Counted from the first letter of the stretch, positions 1 to 17,145 are shown. The stretch: 64,000 nt of DNA from Sarcophilus harrisii (GCF_902635505.1 NC_045428.1:151849641-151913640), one strand, 5' to 3'. Notes: generated by a model from the sequence alone, not told the origin. Numbers and translations: made by a program.

Positions 1-290
1 TATAAAGAGACCTGCCACAAACATTTTGGCACATGTGGGTCCCTTTCCCTTCTTTAAGATCTCTTTGGGATATAAGCCCTGGATCAAAGGATATGTACAG
101 TTTAATAACTTTTTGAGCATAGTTCCAAATTGCTCTCCAGAATGGTTGGATGTATTCACAATTCCACCAACAATGTATCAGTGTTTTAGTTTTCCCACAT
201 CCCCTTCAACATTCATCTTTTCTTTTCTTTTTTTTTTATCTTTTTCTGTCATCTTAGCCAATCTGAGAGGTGTGTAGTGATATCTCAGAG
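1..290 (-). mobile_element. L1 fragment, ORF2 3' part
   Basis: Read on the minus strand it gives the familiar ORF2 tail (aattgtgaatacatccaacc, then the 'ggatcaaag...tataagccc' region). It matches the homologous part of the L1 at 22.3-24.1 kb nearly base for base. It is cut by the left edge of the window. Confidence 0.85.
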
Positions 291-800
291 TTCAGACATA
301 CATTCAATAAATACAAGTGACTATTTATTACCTGCAGGATCAAATATACATTTCTTAGTTTTAAATACCAGTCTGACAAGCCATTCTATCTCCTGTCTCC
401 ATGCTTTTGTACAGACTGTTCATGAAGGACTCTGCCTGATCACCTTTGCCTATTACCATCTCTATCTTCCTGGAAGATTCGATTCAAATGTCTTCATTTT
501 CAGGATACTTCTCTGGTATCTCCCAGATACTCAAAACTTCTCCTCTAAAATTACCTTTTATCAATACTATTTACATTTTATATATACATAATTATTTCCA
601 TGTTATCTCCCCCTACTAGAATGCAAGAGGGTAGTCTTTTTTTTTTTTTTTTGCTTTTCCTTATAAGCCCACATCCAACACAATGGCAGGTACACAATAA
701 GTATGTTGATAAATGCTTATTAATTGACTGAGTAATAGCAATATCATATAATATTCTATATAAAACATAATTTTATATATAGAATATTACTGCATTTTAA
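290..800. other. Intergenic stretch with L2-type tail and AT foldback
   Basis: About 600-735 looks like an L2 3' end on the plus strand (ctagaatgcaagagggtagt, then acacaataagtatgttgata and aatgctta). An AT-rich foldback lies at 749-789. The rest shows nothing recognisable. Confidence 0.45.
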
Positions 801-1175
801 GAAATCATGGACTTAAGAAAATTATGGGAAGATTTGCATTAATTTCTGTGGAGTGAAAGGAGCAGAATCAGAAGAATAGCATCCATGCTGCATATAATAA
901 CAGAAAAAGAAAACAATACTAAAAGGCAGCCAAACTCTGATTAATTAGTGATCAATCTTGTTCCTGGAGAGCAGATGATAAAACATGTCTTCTCTCTTAG
1001 GAGAAAGGTGGAGAGCTATGAGTGTGAAAAATTGCATGTATTATTAGATATTATCAATTTGTCATTTGTTTTGTTTAACTGTTTTCCTTTGAAAGGAAGG
1101 ATCGATGTGAGAGGAGAGAGGGAAGGAAAGGCAATGTATGAAAAAAAAACTTAAAAATACATGAATAAACTTGTA
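800..1175 (+). mobile_element. Older L1 3' end
   Basis: The sequence contains gaagatttgcattaatttct, a degenerate form of the marsupial L1 'tgcatgaactgatgcagagtgaa' block, then aagcagaatcagaagaat-type text and an A-rich end at 1140-1170. Confidence 0.45.
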
Positions 1176-1454
1176 AAAAATCAGTCACATTGTGAATTGC
1201 TTTATTCTATACTGGTTTTTCTTCAATTGCTTACTGGGAAACATTGTAACATAATGATGTCTCACTATGGCTCAAAAGTGTGTCTTATGATCTCTCTTCC
1301 ATCACCTTCCTGATGTCATGGAATTCTTCAAGAATGAAGGTCAAATGACAACAATCACTATAGAACAACTGTTTAAGTACTGTCAGAACTAAATGTGAGA
1401 TGGAGTGTGACATTTGTGGTCAGTAAATTCTGATTCTTCTCCCCTCAAAGCCTT

Positions 1455-2000
1455 TATTAGCCTGCAGATGAATACAGAAATGCTTGGAAAGACTTACATG
1501 AACTGATGCTGAGTGAAATGAGCAGGACCAGGGATCATTATATACTTCAACAACGATACTGTGTGAGTATATATTCTGATGGAAGTGGATTTCTTCAACA
1601 ATGAGAGGATCCAAATCAGTTCCAATTGATCAGTAATGAACAGAACCATCTATACCCAGCAAAAGAACACTGGCAAATGAGTGTGAACCACAATATAGTA
1701 TTTACACTCCTTCTGTTATTGTTTACTTGCATTTTTGTTTTCCTTCCCGGGTTATTTTTACCTTCTTTCTAAATCTGATTTTTCTTGTGCAGGAAGATAA
1801 TGCTATAAATATATATACATATATTGTATTTAACATATACTTTAACACATTTAATATGTATGGGTCACCTGCCATCTAGGGGAGGGGGTGAGAGGAAGGA
1901 GGGAAAAAGTTGGAACAGAAGTTTTTGCAAGAGTCAATGTTGAAAAATTACCCATATATATGTTTTGTCAATAAAAAGCTATAATAAAAAAAGAAAAAAC
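1455..2000 (+). mobile_element. L1 3' end, younger subfamily
   Basis: It includes acttacatgaactgatgctg, gagtgaaatgagcaggacca, the ctgccatctaggggaggggg block and a final aataaaaagctataataaaa tail at 1968-1992. 5'-truncated. Confidence 0.88.
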
Positions 2001-2575
2001 TACAGCTCTAAATTCTATGATCTTACTGTAACAATCTTTAGCAAAGAGTTGGTTGGCCAGAAAAACAGCAACCAAAATAAAAATAAAAAACAAACAAACA
2101 AACAAAAGAAAAACCTTGGCATTTAGAGTTCTTCCCAATTTGAGAAAAGTAGAAACTAACATGAGATCAGCCCTCAGACAGGAGGCACAGGCTTTTCACC
2201 GGTATAACAGGAGTTTGGGGTATTCTTGAGGAGAGGAGAAAGGAGAAGTGGTCACCTCCTAACTACTTTGTGAACTATAGTAGCCAGTGCCAATGAAGGC
2301 AAAAGTAGTTTTCGTTCATTGGTTTGTTTGTATTTTTTTAGTAAGATTATTTCATCTACCATAGTATATTAGAACAAAATCAGCATTGAAAAAACCTTAA
2401 AAGATGGGTCTGATTATTTAATTTTAGATGAAGAAACTGAAACACAAAGAGCTAAAATGATTTACCTTCCAACTATTATTTCAAACTTTTATTCTTCTGA
2501 TTTATAGCCTAAGAATGTAGTCAGCAAAATATTAGCTTTCTTTCATGAGAACAGAATAATTCTTTGTGCATGATC
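2000..2575. other. Intergenic stretch
   Basis: Mostly unassigned AT-rich DNA. Around 2380-2470 a degenerate MIR-like piece (minus orientation, gatgaagaaactgaaacaca) is visible. Confidence 0.3.
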
Positions 2576-2870
2576 CATCTACCTTGTGAAGAACAATTAT
2601 GAAAGACTTGGTTCTTCTCAGTGTTTCACTGATCCAAGGCAATCCCAATAAATTTTGCATAGAAAACATCAAATGCATCCAGAGAGAGAACTAGGGAGAC
2701 TGAATATGAATTAACTCATGCTGTTTACTTTGCTTCTTTTTTTTTAACCTATTGTGGTTTTCCCCTTTTGTTCTGATTTTTCTCTTCCAATGTGATTTAT
2801 AAAGAAATGTGTATTAAAAAAAATTAATGTACATTTAACCAGAAAAAAAATAAATTAAAAAATGTAAAAT
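2575..2870 (+). mobile_element. L1 3' end
   Basis: Contains catccagagagagaactagg, gagactgaatatgaa, a 'ttttgttctgatttttct' block and an A-rich end at 2810-2870. Truncated at both sides of the tail region. Confidence 0.75.
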
Positions 2871-3124
2871 ATATTTGTCTCAAATGAGATATTTTATGCC
2901 AGATAAGCACTTAGGCACAATGTCTTTATTTCTTATATTAATGCTTTAATTTGAATTAACTTCAGTTTACACTTCTGAAGAAACGACTCTTTTAAGAAAT
3001 GAAAAGGAACAATAGCTCCCCCTCCTGCTTGAGATCTATCTTTACATAAGGGTAAATTGAAATCAATTCTCCAGTATTGTTTCAGATGATTATGATGTCC
3101 CTACAATTCCACACTATTGGGTTT

Positions 3125-3335
3125 TTTTTAAAAAGCTTTTTATTTACAAGTTATATGTATGGGTAATTTTTCAGCATTGACAATTGCAAAACCTTTTGTT
3201 CCAATTTTTCCCCACCTTCCCCCCCCATCCCTTCCCCCAGATGGCAGTTAGACCCATTCATGTTAAATATGTTAAAGTATATATTAAATACAACATATGT
3301 ATACATATCCATACAGCTGGAGTTTTTTAAAATAA
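3125..3335 (-). mobile_element. L1 3' end fragment
   Basis: The plus strand reads aaaaagctttttatttacaa, then atgggtaatttttcagcatt and cccagatggcagtta, the reverse of the L1 tail at 1455-2000. Confidence 0.82.
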
Positions 3336-3437
3336 GTTTTATGGGAGCCTTTACTTTTACATCACAGAAATTTTTGAATATATACCCACTCTTCCCTAAA
3401 ACCCATGGTTTTACCAAAAGCATTCATAACAAAGATA

Positions 3438-3657
3438 GGACAGCTGGGTGGCCCAGTGGATAGAATATTGAGCCAGAGTTCAGAAAGACTCACCTTCTTA
3501 CAGACACTAGCTCTGTGACCCTGAGTGAGTCACTTAACCTTGTTTGCTTCCATTCCTCATCTATAAAATGAGCTAGAGAAGGAAATAGTAAACTACTCCA
3601 AGAAAACTGCAAATGGAGTCATGAAAAGTCAGACACAAATGAAATAAGTGAACAATG
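3438..3657 (+). mobile_element. Marsupial tRNA/CORE SINE, nearly full length
   Basis: Starts gacagctgggtggcccagtg, has the ctctgtgaccctgagtgagt and aaatgagctagagaaggaaa blocks, and ends agtcagacacaaatgaaata. This is the MAR1/WSINE-type element common in marsupials. Confidence 0.85.
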
Positions 3658-3784
3658 AGCCACAAAGGTAATTGGCAAAGCCAAACAAAAAAATATCTAA
3701 AAATGTAATATGCAGTTCCATATTCCCTTGACTATCAAAGGAGCTCTTATTGTCTGTTTCCTAGGATCAAGATCATTTATTACA

Positions 3785-3978
3785 AATTATTCAGAATGAT
3801 TTTTCCTGTGCAGCATGAAAAATATGGAAATAAGAATTGTACATGTTTAACCTATCTTGGATTGGTAGCTGTCTAGGGGAGAGGGAGTAAGAGAAAACTT
3901 TGGAATACAAGATTTTGCAAAGGTGAATGTTGAAAGCTATTTTTGCATGTAGTTGGAAAAAACAAATTTTAAAAATTA
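3785..3978 (+). mobile_element. L1 3' end
   Basis: tttttcctgtgcagcatgaa, acatgtttaacctatcttgg, tagctgtctaggggagaggg and attttgcaaaggtgaatgtt are marsupial L1 tail blocks. Confidence 0.8.
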
Positions 3979-4835
3979 TTCAGATTTTGACTTTTTAATG
4001 CTGTTCATAATTTTCTGCTTTTACCTTCTTTCATTCTGCATCAGTTCATATAAACCTTATGCTATTTCTCTGAATTCTTATTCATGAAAATACATTTAAT
4101 GCAATATAGCTAGTAAGAAAAGTAGCAATGAAATATTTCCCCCCCAAATTGGACAATTCTTCACAGATAAATTATGCTATTTCTAAGAAGGGGAGATATA
4201 TAGGTAGAGAGCACTTAGAGCTAGGTATAACCTGGGCACACACATATGGAACACAGGTGGTCGAAAGGAGCCACATGACTGCTGATGTCTGTTCTGGCTG
4301 GTGCTTCCTCCATCACTAATCACAAGAGTCATGCTGCCTATTGGTCCTATTATTCATGTAGTATCATTTACAGGTGCTTCTTATACTGTGCTTTCATAGC
4401 CACTGTTCGATGATGCTCATTGGTCCTATGATTGCTGCCAGGATCAGATTAGCATGAAGGTATGTAGCTTTTTTTCCAGCTTTTAGTTTTAGTTGCCATC
4501 TTCAACTAAAATGCTACCCTACCATCAGAGGGGGAATGGTTTCCTTCTCTTAAAACCCAGGTGCTTTTTGTTAGCAGGTGTTCTAGACAAGAGTATTCAC
4601 GAGCCCCAAATTAGACTGGGGAAAACTTTTAGGGACTTTTCTTAACAGATATGAGTGGAAGAGATAACAGAGAGGGGCAGCAATATCCCTTTTCAGAGCT
4701 TTGACAGTAAGTGGTATTTTCTCTTCAGGAGACACTCCATACAGCAAACAAACTCTCAGGAACACATAGCAGCCCCAGATAAGTAGTGCCCATAAGCTTA
4801 GATCTCTAGAAGTGGAATCTTTTGTCAAAAATCTC
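3978..4835. other. Intergenic stretch, unassigned
   Basis: No gene or recognised repeat. 'attggtcctat' occurs twice, at about 4340 and 4419, which could be inverted CCAAT boxes or chance. Confidence 0.3.
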
Positions 4836-5290
4836 ACTTTGAGACTTAAATGAACTGATGCTGACTGAAGTAAGCAGAACCAAGACAACACTGTCCACGT
4901 AAACAAGATTACAGGATGATCAACTGTGATAAATTTTCAACAATGAGGTGATTCAAGGCAATTCCAGTAGACTTGGGATGCAAAATGCCATCTATATCCA
5001 GAGAGAGAACTAAGATGAACTGAAAGTGGATAAAAGCATGGTGATTTCACCTTTTGTTTTTTGCTTGTTTTTTTCCTTTCTCATGGTTTTTTCCTTTTGA
5101 TCTTATTTTTCTTGCACAACATGACAAATATAGAAGTATGTTTAAAATAATTCCACATATTTAACCTTTATCAGATTACTTACAATCTTGGGGAGGATAA
5201 AGGGGAGGGAAGGAAAAAAATTTGGAACACGTTTTACAAAAATTAAAGATGATACTTTACATGTATTTAGAAAAATATTGAAAAAAATCT
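4835..5290 (+). mobile_element. L1 3' end
   Basis: Runs from acttaaatgaactgatgctg through tatccagagagagaactaag and ttttgatcttatttttcttg to an A-rich end near 5290. Confidence 0.82.
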
Positions 5291-6475
5291 CACTTGATGT
5301 CATCAAAAAAAATTTTTTTGCAGCTTCCTGCTTCACATCTTATTGCCACTGTAACCAGGAAACAATGGAATCTATAGGAGTGTTTAGGAAGGACCAGCAC
5401 TTCTGGTGTGAGGGTTTGCTAGTCCCTTTTTAGGGCTGTTCATCTACCTTCGGGGTCCACTTGCCAACTCTCAGCTGTGGCTCCAAGTGGGAAATATGTT
5501 TGACAGCCACACTCTGGTAAAACAAATTTCACAGATAGGTTAAACCAGATTGAGGGTAACCAATGACCTCAAAACCATCAATAAATTAAGGGGATGCTCA
5601 CTACAAACATGTAAGGACTTCTCTTGGTGGAAAGGGCTGATGAGAACAATTTATTCCAACTGCCATTATGGTGGCTGAAGCAAGTGGGGAGCTTAAAGCT
5701 TGCTTAGACATTGAAAACATGAAGGTCACCCATTACATCCCAGGACATCCCCATTATCTCGATTTTTATCTTGCCTTTGAACTTCAATGACTCTGGAAGA
5801 CATAGGTCAATGCCTTGTGTAACTCTGCTTTATTTAAATTTAAGTCAAGGGCAAATGAAGACATCGCCCCCATGATGTCATCAGTTCTCTTAAAAAATGG
5901 AGGAACAATAGCCAGTAAGCATCATTCAGGAGGTTGCCCTTAGTGCAACTTTGCAGGGTCTCATTTGGGGTGGGATTCTCAAGTGTCTCAATTCTAAAAT
6001 TCTTTTTGATTTTCCTAGGCAAATAAAAAAGGGAAGGGCATAGGAACAAACACTAAATCCAATGGCAAGACCAATCATTCTTCTGCTTTTATAGTATATA
6101 TAAAATATTTTATAACATATGTTTATTATATATCGTCAAGGCCATCACTTCTAATTTTATCATGCAAACCCAAGCCTTGACTGGCACAATATCCCTCTGC
6201 TTGGAAGATTCAAAGACGAGTACTTTTTCTTCACATTTCCTCAGCCCACTTCAGTCTTCCTCCCCCTACTTCTTGTGCAGGATGGTTCCCCATCATTATA
6301 TTTTAACTCCTGGAGGCCAAGGACTGTTTTTTCTTTTTATTAATTGTATTGTCTCAGCTTGTTTTGTCACTCAAGATTTACTCTTGCTAAGGCAGAAGGT
6401 AAACCAAAAAATGGCTACTTGTGATTTAAATCAGTTTTTAAAGATCATAAACTTCAGAGATAATGCACTTTGGAG
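5290..6475. other. Intergenic stretch with a marsupial SINE-like segment
   Basis: About 5640-5905 (tggctgaagcaagtggggag, gaaggtcacccattacatcc, atgatgtcatcagttctctt) resembles a widespread marsupial SINE from memory. The remainder (5290-5640, 5905-6475) shows nothing I can name; the 142-codon open frame at 6162-6590 is not convincing as a gene. Confidence 0.4.
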
Positions 6476-6668
6476 AGCAGCTAGACGGTGCAGTGGATTG
6501 GGTGCCAGGTCTGGTATCAACTTCAGAGACTTACTAGCTGTGACCCTGGGGAAAAAAACTGTCAACATGCCTCAGTTTCCTCATCTGTAAAATGAAAATA
6601 GCGTCTTCCCCCCAGGATTGTAGTGAGGATTAAATCAGGCAATTGTAAAGCTTTAGTAAGCACTATAC
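6476..6668 (+). mobile_element. MIR/MAR1-type SINE, degenerate
   Basis: gagcagctagacggtgcagt, cttactagctgtgaccctgg, tcagtttcctcatctgtaaa and ggattaaatcaggcaattgt follow the CORE-SINE consensus. Confidence 0.8.
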
Positions 6669-7425
6669 AGTTATCCCTTCCACATCATGACTTTCCCCAT
6701 TGCAGTTTCAATGTGTCATGGTCAGTTTAAGAAATCAAATGGGAATTTTGTGGAAGTTTTGTGGAAGCTGCAAATGGCACTTGAATGCCAGCAGCTGCCA
6801 CAGAAAATTTAGTAACTTAAAAAAGCATAAAGTTTATGTATAATACTGTATATCAACATATTTTATCTTTTAATACCATAGTTATTCAGGCTTCTCTTCT
6901 GGTATAAAGGGAAGACTGCCAACTTTTTCTTGGATTTTCCAAATCTAGGGGGTGCCGGACCCCTAATCACACAATGTAAGACAGATATTAGCTATTATTA
7001 ACCCTGATAATGCTCATCAAATTGATATGAATATTCAAATATATTTGAATTATGTACATCATCTCCCTTCCACCATTCCCCGCCAATCTCTAAATCCTTT
7101 TGGTCCAATATTGTATTTAGTTACCTCCATGGAACAGTATGAGGACCCTCCCAAGAGAGAAAATTTGGTTGGGAAACTCCCCACAATAGCAACAGCTCTA
7201 TTGGAGTTTTGTTTTTTTCCTCCCCAAGTTATGAGCTCATAGCAACACAGAATATCAGAGTCAGAAGGGACATTTGATACATGACCAAACATCTCCTTTC
7301 AAATATACCTAAGTGGTCATTCAGTCTTCTCTTCAGGGAACTAGGGAAAGAGAACTGTCTCCTGGAACAGTCCATTCCAACTTATAGTAAAATTATAGAG
7401 CTAAAATCCGGTTCTCTGTAACTTA
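6668..7425. other. Intergenic stretch with an ancient repeat
   Basis: 7245-7400 carries the ancient 'cagagtcagaagggacattt' repeat also seen at about 14470, 51250 and 57965. The rest is unassigned. Confidence 0.35.
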
Positions 7426-7720
7426 CATCTCGCCATCCACATCCAGAGGGAGAACCTTGGAGACTGAATGTGGACAGAAGCATAGTATATTCCACTTATT
7501 TTCTTTTTCTTTCTCCTTTTTCCCCTTCTTTTTGGTCTGATTTTTCTTTCGTGTGTCAAATATGGATATATGTTTAAAAGTATTATGCATGTATAACCTA
7601 TAGCAGATTGCTTGATGTCTTGGGATAGGGAGAAAAAATTTGGAACACAAAATCTTACAAAAACAAATGTTGAAAAACCTATCTTTACATGTATTTGGGA
7701 AAACGATTGGGGGGAAAAAA
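7425..7720 (+). mobile_element. L1 3' end
   Basis: ccatccacatccagagggag, ggtctgatttttctttcgtg, gcatgtataacctatagcag and a terminal tail with tctttacatgtatttgggaa. Confidence 0.85.
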
Positions 7721-8613
7721 AACAAAAACAAAAGCCCCTTCAAATTTTCGAATGCAATTGTCATGGCCTTGCAAAATCTCCTTAAGTTCTTTAAAACTTT
7801 ATAAATCTAGAGGGAGGTCTTTTGGTTGCTTTCCGGAGGATATTCTAGAGCTTTTCAATGTCTTTCCCTAAAAGAAGGCATTGAAAATATTCCCAGATGT
7901 GAGCTACTTGGGAAAGACAATGAGAGGATTATCATGTTTTTATTTTTTTATTTATTGGACACTGTGCTTGTCTTGGTAGATTTTTAGCTGCCATATCATG
8001 CTTCCTCAAATTGTACTGAATATCACACGATGAATGACTAGTCATATTTTGTATTTGTGAAGGTAATTTTTAACCTAAATATAAAACACTAGGTTGGTTT
8101 CTTTTGCTTATAGTTTTTGGTATAAAAGTATAAATTTGGTATAAAGCTATAGTTGTTGGTATCTTGAAGAATGAGTAAGTGGAGTCATTAAAAATTGAGT
8201 GATATGAAAAAGAGCATGAAATAAATCTTAAATTTTCTTTATCTCTGAACTCAGTCTAATAAGATTTAATATCAGCCTGTCAGGATCTTCTGAAATCCTG
8301 TTTAATCCAAACCGATAGCTGTAATTCATAGCTTTGTGCCATTCGCAAATTTTATAAGCCTGTAATTTATACCTTTATTCAAGTCACTGATAAAAGTTAA
8401 TTCACTTTGGAATTGTAAATATCTTTAGTATTTTACTTTGAAGAAATGTAGAAATATATTAACATCATTGTAATGTCTATTTATTGTAGGGATAAATAAA
8501 AGGTGAGAAACATTTACAGGGTAATTTTTTTTTATATGTTAAGTAACATGAAAGTGACTGCTTCTTTTCTCTTTTCTTCCTCAGAGAAAATATTAGTTAT
8601 ATTCTTACATGAC
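7720..8613. other. Stretch beyond the TEX30 3' end
   Basis: AT-rich; I see no gene or clear transposon. Repeated 'tataaagctatag'-like phrases near 8110-8160 look local. Confidence 0.3.
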
Positions 8614-9012
8614 TGGCTTTATTTATTTGTCCAACCATGTAATTTCACCAATATAAGGTGCCAGACTAAAGGATAATTTCATTTACTCTAAACAGCTATA
8701 CACCAAATGTATTATAGTTGAAAAAAAATATTTCTAAAGAAATATTTGGCAATTATCAAATTATGTAACAGTAGCATAAGTGAGAAAAAATAATTTTTTG
8801 AAAAAGTAGATTTGCCTAAAGCCACTTAAATCTATTATAATCTAAATAGTTTCATCTTTCATTTTTTAAACAAGGTTAACATTTGCTTTCAAAGCATATT
8901 CATAAAGATATATTAAACAGTTCTAACATGCTCACAATTCGAAAGATTTGCTGTTTTTCTTATCAAATCAAATATACAAATTCCAAATGACACATGGCTT
9001 TTAATCAATGAA
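8613..9012 (-). other. TEX30: Probable TEX30 3' UTR with tandem poly(A) signals
   Basis: Downstream of the stop on the minus strand the sequence is AT-rich, with no recognisable transposon. Overlapping AATAAA hexamers lie at 8618-8627, and another at 8480-8485. The true cleavage site cannot be fixed from sequence alone. Confidence 0.35.
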
Positions 9013-13611
<4,599 letters not shown>

Positions 13612-13629
<18 letters not shown>

Positions 13630-13685
13630 TTTCAGGATCAATTTAGAATCTCAGCATGTATTTCTTTGACACAAACACCTCTGAC
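13612..13685 (-). CDS. TEX30: TEX30 exon with start codon
   Basis: The only coding part is 13612-13629, six codons (MSNYSE). The donor reads GAG|GTAATG. Upstream an acceptor CTGATTTCAG at 13686-13695 suggests that 13630-13685 is 5' UTR spliced to an upstream non-coding exon near the CpG-rich patch at 18.35 kb. The UTR boundary is inferred; the coding part is secure. Confidence 0.85.
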
Positions 13686-15626
13686 CTGAAATCAGAAAAA
13701 AATATACTGAAGTGAACACGTTAAACAGACACAAACACATTAAAAGCCACTTGCCATTCTGAATAGATTGTGATCACATTGAATGTTAAGTTTTGAAGAT
13801 TCTTTTCATCATTTCCCATGGTTCCCATGGATATTCTTTATTGGTTCTATGACCAAGGGGAATAAATGAATGACAAATAGAAGAGAGTATGATACCAAGG
13901 CAACATAGCACAATGGGGAAAATTTAGGTTTTGCTAATGACCTTCAGCCTGTGAGAACTTGCTGATGGAAATTTTAAAAAATTGTTTCCCATTTGTAATA
14001 ACTATCACAATGACAATGTTGATATAGCACTGACCCTGTAAGAGTGAGGGCACTAAAATTATCCTCTAAGGGTACATTATCCTCATTTTGCAGAAAACAA
14101 AAATGAGGTTGTAAAAATGTTAAATAATTTAGCCAGTGTCACACAACTAGCAAATTGTGAACTCGGGTCTTCCTTTATTTCCAGTCCAGCCAAGCTGCCA
14201 GCAAAATGAGGGAAGTGACCTTGATAGCTTCCAAGGTACTTTCCAAGGCCAAAACTGTGATCCTATGTTATGCTGCTTTGAAAAATCAACGTGGAGGTTT
14301 GGGCCAGCTGGAAGAGGCTGCTGCTTTTCGAAAAAAGGAAGCAGAATTCCAGAGATTTGGGAACAGGTCTCTCCCAACAGGAACCTTAGGCTTTAGTGAA
14401 AGCTCAAGACAAATGTAATGAACTCCATTAAACTGGTGCCAGAGAGAATCCTGCATAATTACTGCCATCTTAACGTTATAGAACTAGAGATGGAAAGGGC
14501 CAGATTTCCCCTCAGAGGCCAATTAGTCCAAACACTTATTACTTTTAAGTGAGGTCCAATAAGGTTGGATGACATGTCTAAAGTCATAAGAGTCAGGGAA
14601 AACTTATTTTTAAACTACATCCTCCAAATATAGGACCATATTCTTTTCATAGTAATGCACAGTATATTATCGTGGGAAGGTCACTCCTGGAATGGATTTC
14701 TTCCCCAATCTCTGACTTTTGGAATCCTTCACTTTCTCCTCAGCAATTTAATACATTAAGAATCTAATTTATCAAAAGGTACCACACTCAACCAGGGGCA
14801 ATCACAGTTGAATAAAATGGGGCCCCTTCTCTAAAGGAACTTCAAATTACTTCGTCCAGGAAGCCTTTTCTAAACAATACCTTGTCTTGGGTTAAAAATA
14901 TTCTCTTTCTTCCTCAAGTTTTCCTTAGAATGAACCTGCTATCTGGTTTCCTTTGGCCCCATCACTCCCAACCTTGTATTATACTTAATTCCCTACAGTT
15001 TATAAAACCTACCTCCCAACAGAATATAAACTCTGAGATTAGGAACAATGTAATTTTTTAAAAATCTTAATATTCTCATCAGTTACATTGTGCCTTGAGT
15101 ATAATATAATGCATGGTTGCTAAATTGAAATGAATAGGATTCTATATTATTATTCCCAGACACAGCCTATCCTTACATAGGATTACACTATCTTAACTCC
15201 ATTACTATCTTACCTGTTAAAGCCTTCTATTATTCATACCATAATTGTGCTGTCAAGATCCCTACTGCTCCCTGGCTGATGTAGCTCTTCTTATCTTTTC
15301 CAGAAATTTAGACAGTTCCTTTCTCTTATTCTCCCCACCCCCACCCCCCAGCCTTTGAGAACTCAGTATTTGCTGTGACAACGGTTAGAAGAAACATTCT
15401 AGAACATTTCAGGAATGGTATTAACTGTAGGTAGGCAAAGAGTCTGTACAATCTGTAAGTCACTGCTACACTAGTCTAGTTGGCAGAAGGTTAACAAGTA
15501 TTCACACAATTAACCAATAATCACGGAGACAGACCAGTCAGTACGTTCATTTTGGGGAAGGGAAACTGGGCTTCAGGGAAAAAATAGACATACATGGAGA
15601 TATTTGTTCATATAGACACACAGGAA
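13686..15626. other. TEX30 first intron, proximal part
   Basis: A MIR fragment (minus) at about 14035-14185 and an ancient 'agatggaaagggccag' repeat at about 14470-14590. A 70-codon plus-strand open frame at 14206-14418 (MREVTLIASKVLSKAKTVIL at its start) does not belong to a family I recognise. An L2-like tail lies near 14990-15130. Confidence 0.4.
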
Positions 15627-15852
15627 GGGGCAGCTGGCTAGATGGCCCAATAGACAGAGCACTAGTCCTAGTAAGGAAGATTCATTCCTGAGAGCAAACC
15701 TGATTTCAGACACTTAACCCAATCACCTAATCCCATCTGCCTCAGTTTCCTCATCTGTAAAGTGAACTGGAGAAGGAAATGGCAAACCACTCTAGTATCT
15801 TTGCCAAGAAAACCCCAAATAAAGTCAACTGAAGTGGCTCAACAACTCACAA
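15627..15852 (+). mobile_element. Marsupial tRNA/CORE SINE
   Basis: gggcagctggctagatggcc, ctgcctcagtttcctcatct, agaaggaaatggcaaaccac and atctttgccaagaaaacccc are diagnostic. Confidence 0.88.
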
Positions 15853-16499
15853 ATAAAAAGGAAATAAATTAGAAGATAGTCAAGAAGCATTCTTTAAATA
15901 TTAGGTGACAGGCCCCAATGCCAGACGCTGAGAGCACAACAAAAGGCAAAAATAATCTCTGCCTTCAAGTACCTTACTTTCACAGAGAGAAAACAATTTA
16001 AGTTAATTTAATATTTTCCCCAGTTACATTCAAAATTTTTTTTAACATTTATTTTTTTAAATTTTTGAATTCTAGGTCCTCCCACATCACCACCATTAAG
16101 AAACAACATGTGATATTATGTAAAACATTACCATAAAAGTTGTGAAAGAAAAAGTATCTCCCACCCTAATGAAAACTTTCAAGTAGCAGGAGCACTTTAA
16201 TAGATCTAGTAGAATTTATACTGGACATAAACTTTTTTCAATGGTATTTTACATAAAAATAGCTTCATAGGCTCAAGCAGAAACAAGGCGGGAACATAAT
16301 CTCTTATGGCTGGGGGACACAGAAGGGTGGGGTCAGGATCTAGGGAAAAATGGATTGCTATGTTGAAACTGTCTGGATAAAGGCTAGACAACATCAGAGG
16401 TTGGAGATAGGATGAATTAGAAAACTGTTTAGAAAAACAACAACTGTTTGGAAAAACAGGTGAAGGAGTCCTACCAAATTCCTTTTATGACACAAATAG
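15853..16499. other. TEX30 first intron, mid part
   Basis: About 15895-15995 is an ancient repeat piece (gccccaatgccagacgctga). A degenerate L1/L2-like T/A-rich segment follows at 16010-16150. No gene is seen. Confidence 0.3.
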
Positions 16500-17030
16500 G
16501 TGCTGATAGCTAACCCAGGAAGAGCCAAAACAGGAAAAGAAAATTATAGACCTATTCCTTAATGAATACTGATGCAAATTTTAAAATAAAATATTAATTA
16601 AATGAAATAATTATAACATATCACAAGGATCATATACTATGACCAGATAGAATTTGTACCAGGAATGCAGGCTTGATTCAATATTATGAAAACTATTAGC
16701 ATAATTAACTGTATCAATAACAAACCAACAGAAATTATATGATTACATCAATAGATGCAGAAAAAGCCTTCCTATTGAAAACACTAGAAAGCATAGAAAT
16801 AAATGGAGCTTAAGTGATAAGGAATATTTGTCTACAACTCAGCAAACATTATCTGTAATGGATATAAGCTCAAACTCTTTCCAGTAAGATTAAGGAAGCA
16901 AAAATGCTCATTACCCGCCTTTATTATTCAATATTGTACTAGAAATCAAAGGAATTAGAACAGAAAATAAGGAAACAAAACTAGCCTCTTTGGGAACGAA
17001 AGACTATCAACAATAACCCTTAGAGGATGC
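16500..17030 (+). mobile_element. L1 ORF2 reverse-transcriptase fragment
   Basis: Blocks such as attatagacctattccttaa, gatagaatttgtaccaggaa, caatagatgcagaaaaagcc and agtaagattaaggaagcaaa are the RT domain of ORF2. It is interrupted and has no continuous frame; no 3' end is attached. Confidence 0.85.
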
Positions 17031-17059
17031 AAACAGCAAGTTTTGCTTTTAAACAGATT

Positions 17060-17145
17060 CACCAAATCCTCAGTCAGCATGGCTCAGTGGATAGAAAGAA
17101 AGGGCTTCAATGCCCGGAAGAACTGGGTTCAATTCCTACCTCCTA
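17060..17145 (+). mobile_element. SINE head fragment
   Basis: cagcatggctcagtggatag and ctgggttcaattcctacctc fit the 5' third of the tRNA/CORE SINE; the rest is missing. Confidence 0.55.

Noticed and set aside
6162-6590. 142-codon plus-strand open frame
   Set aside because: Its 3' third lies inside a SINE, composition is non-coding-like and no family was recognised.
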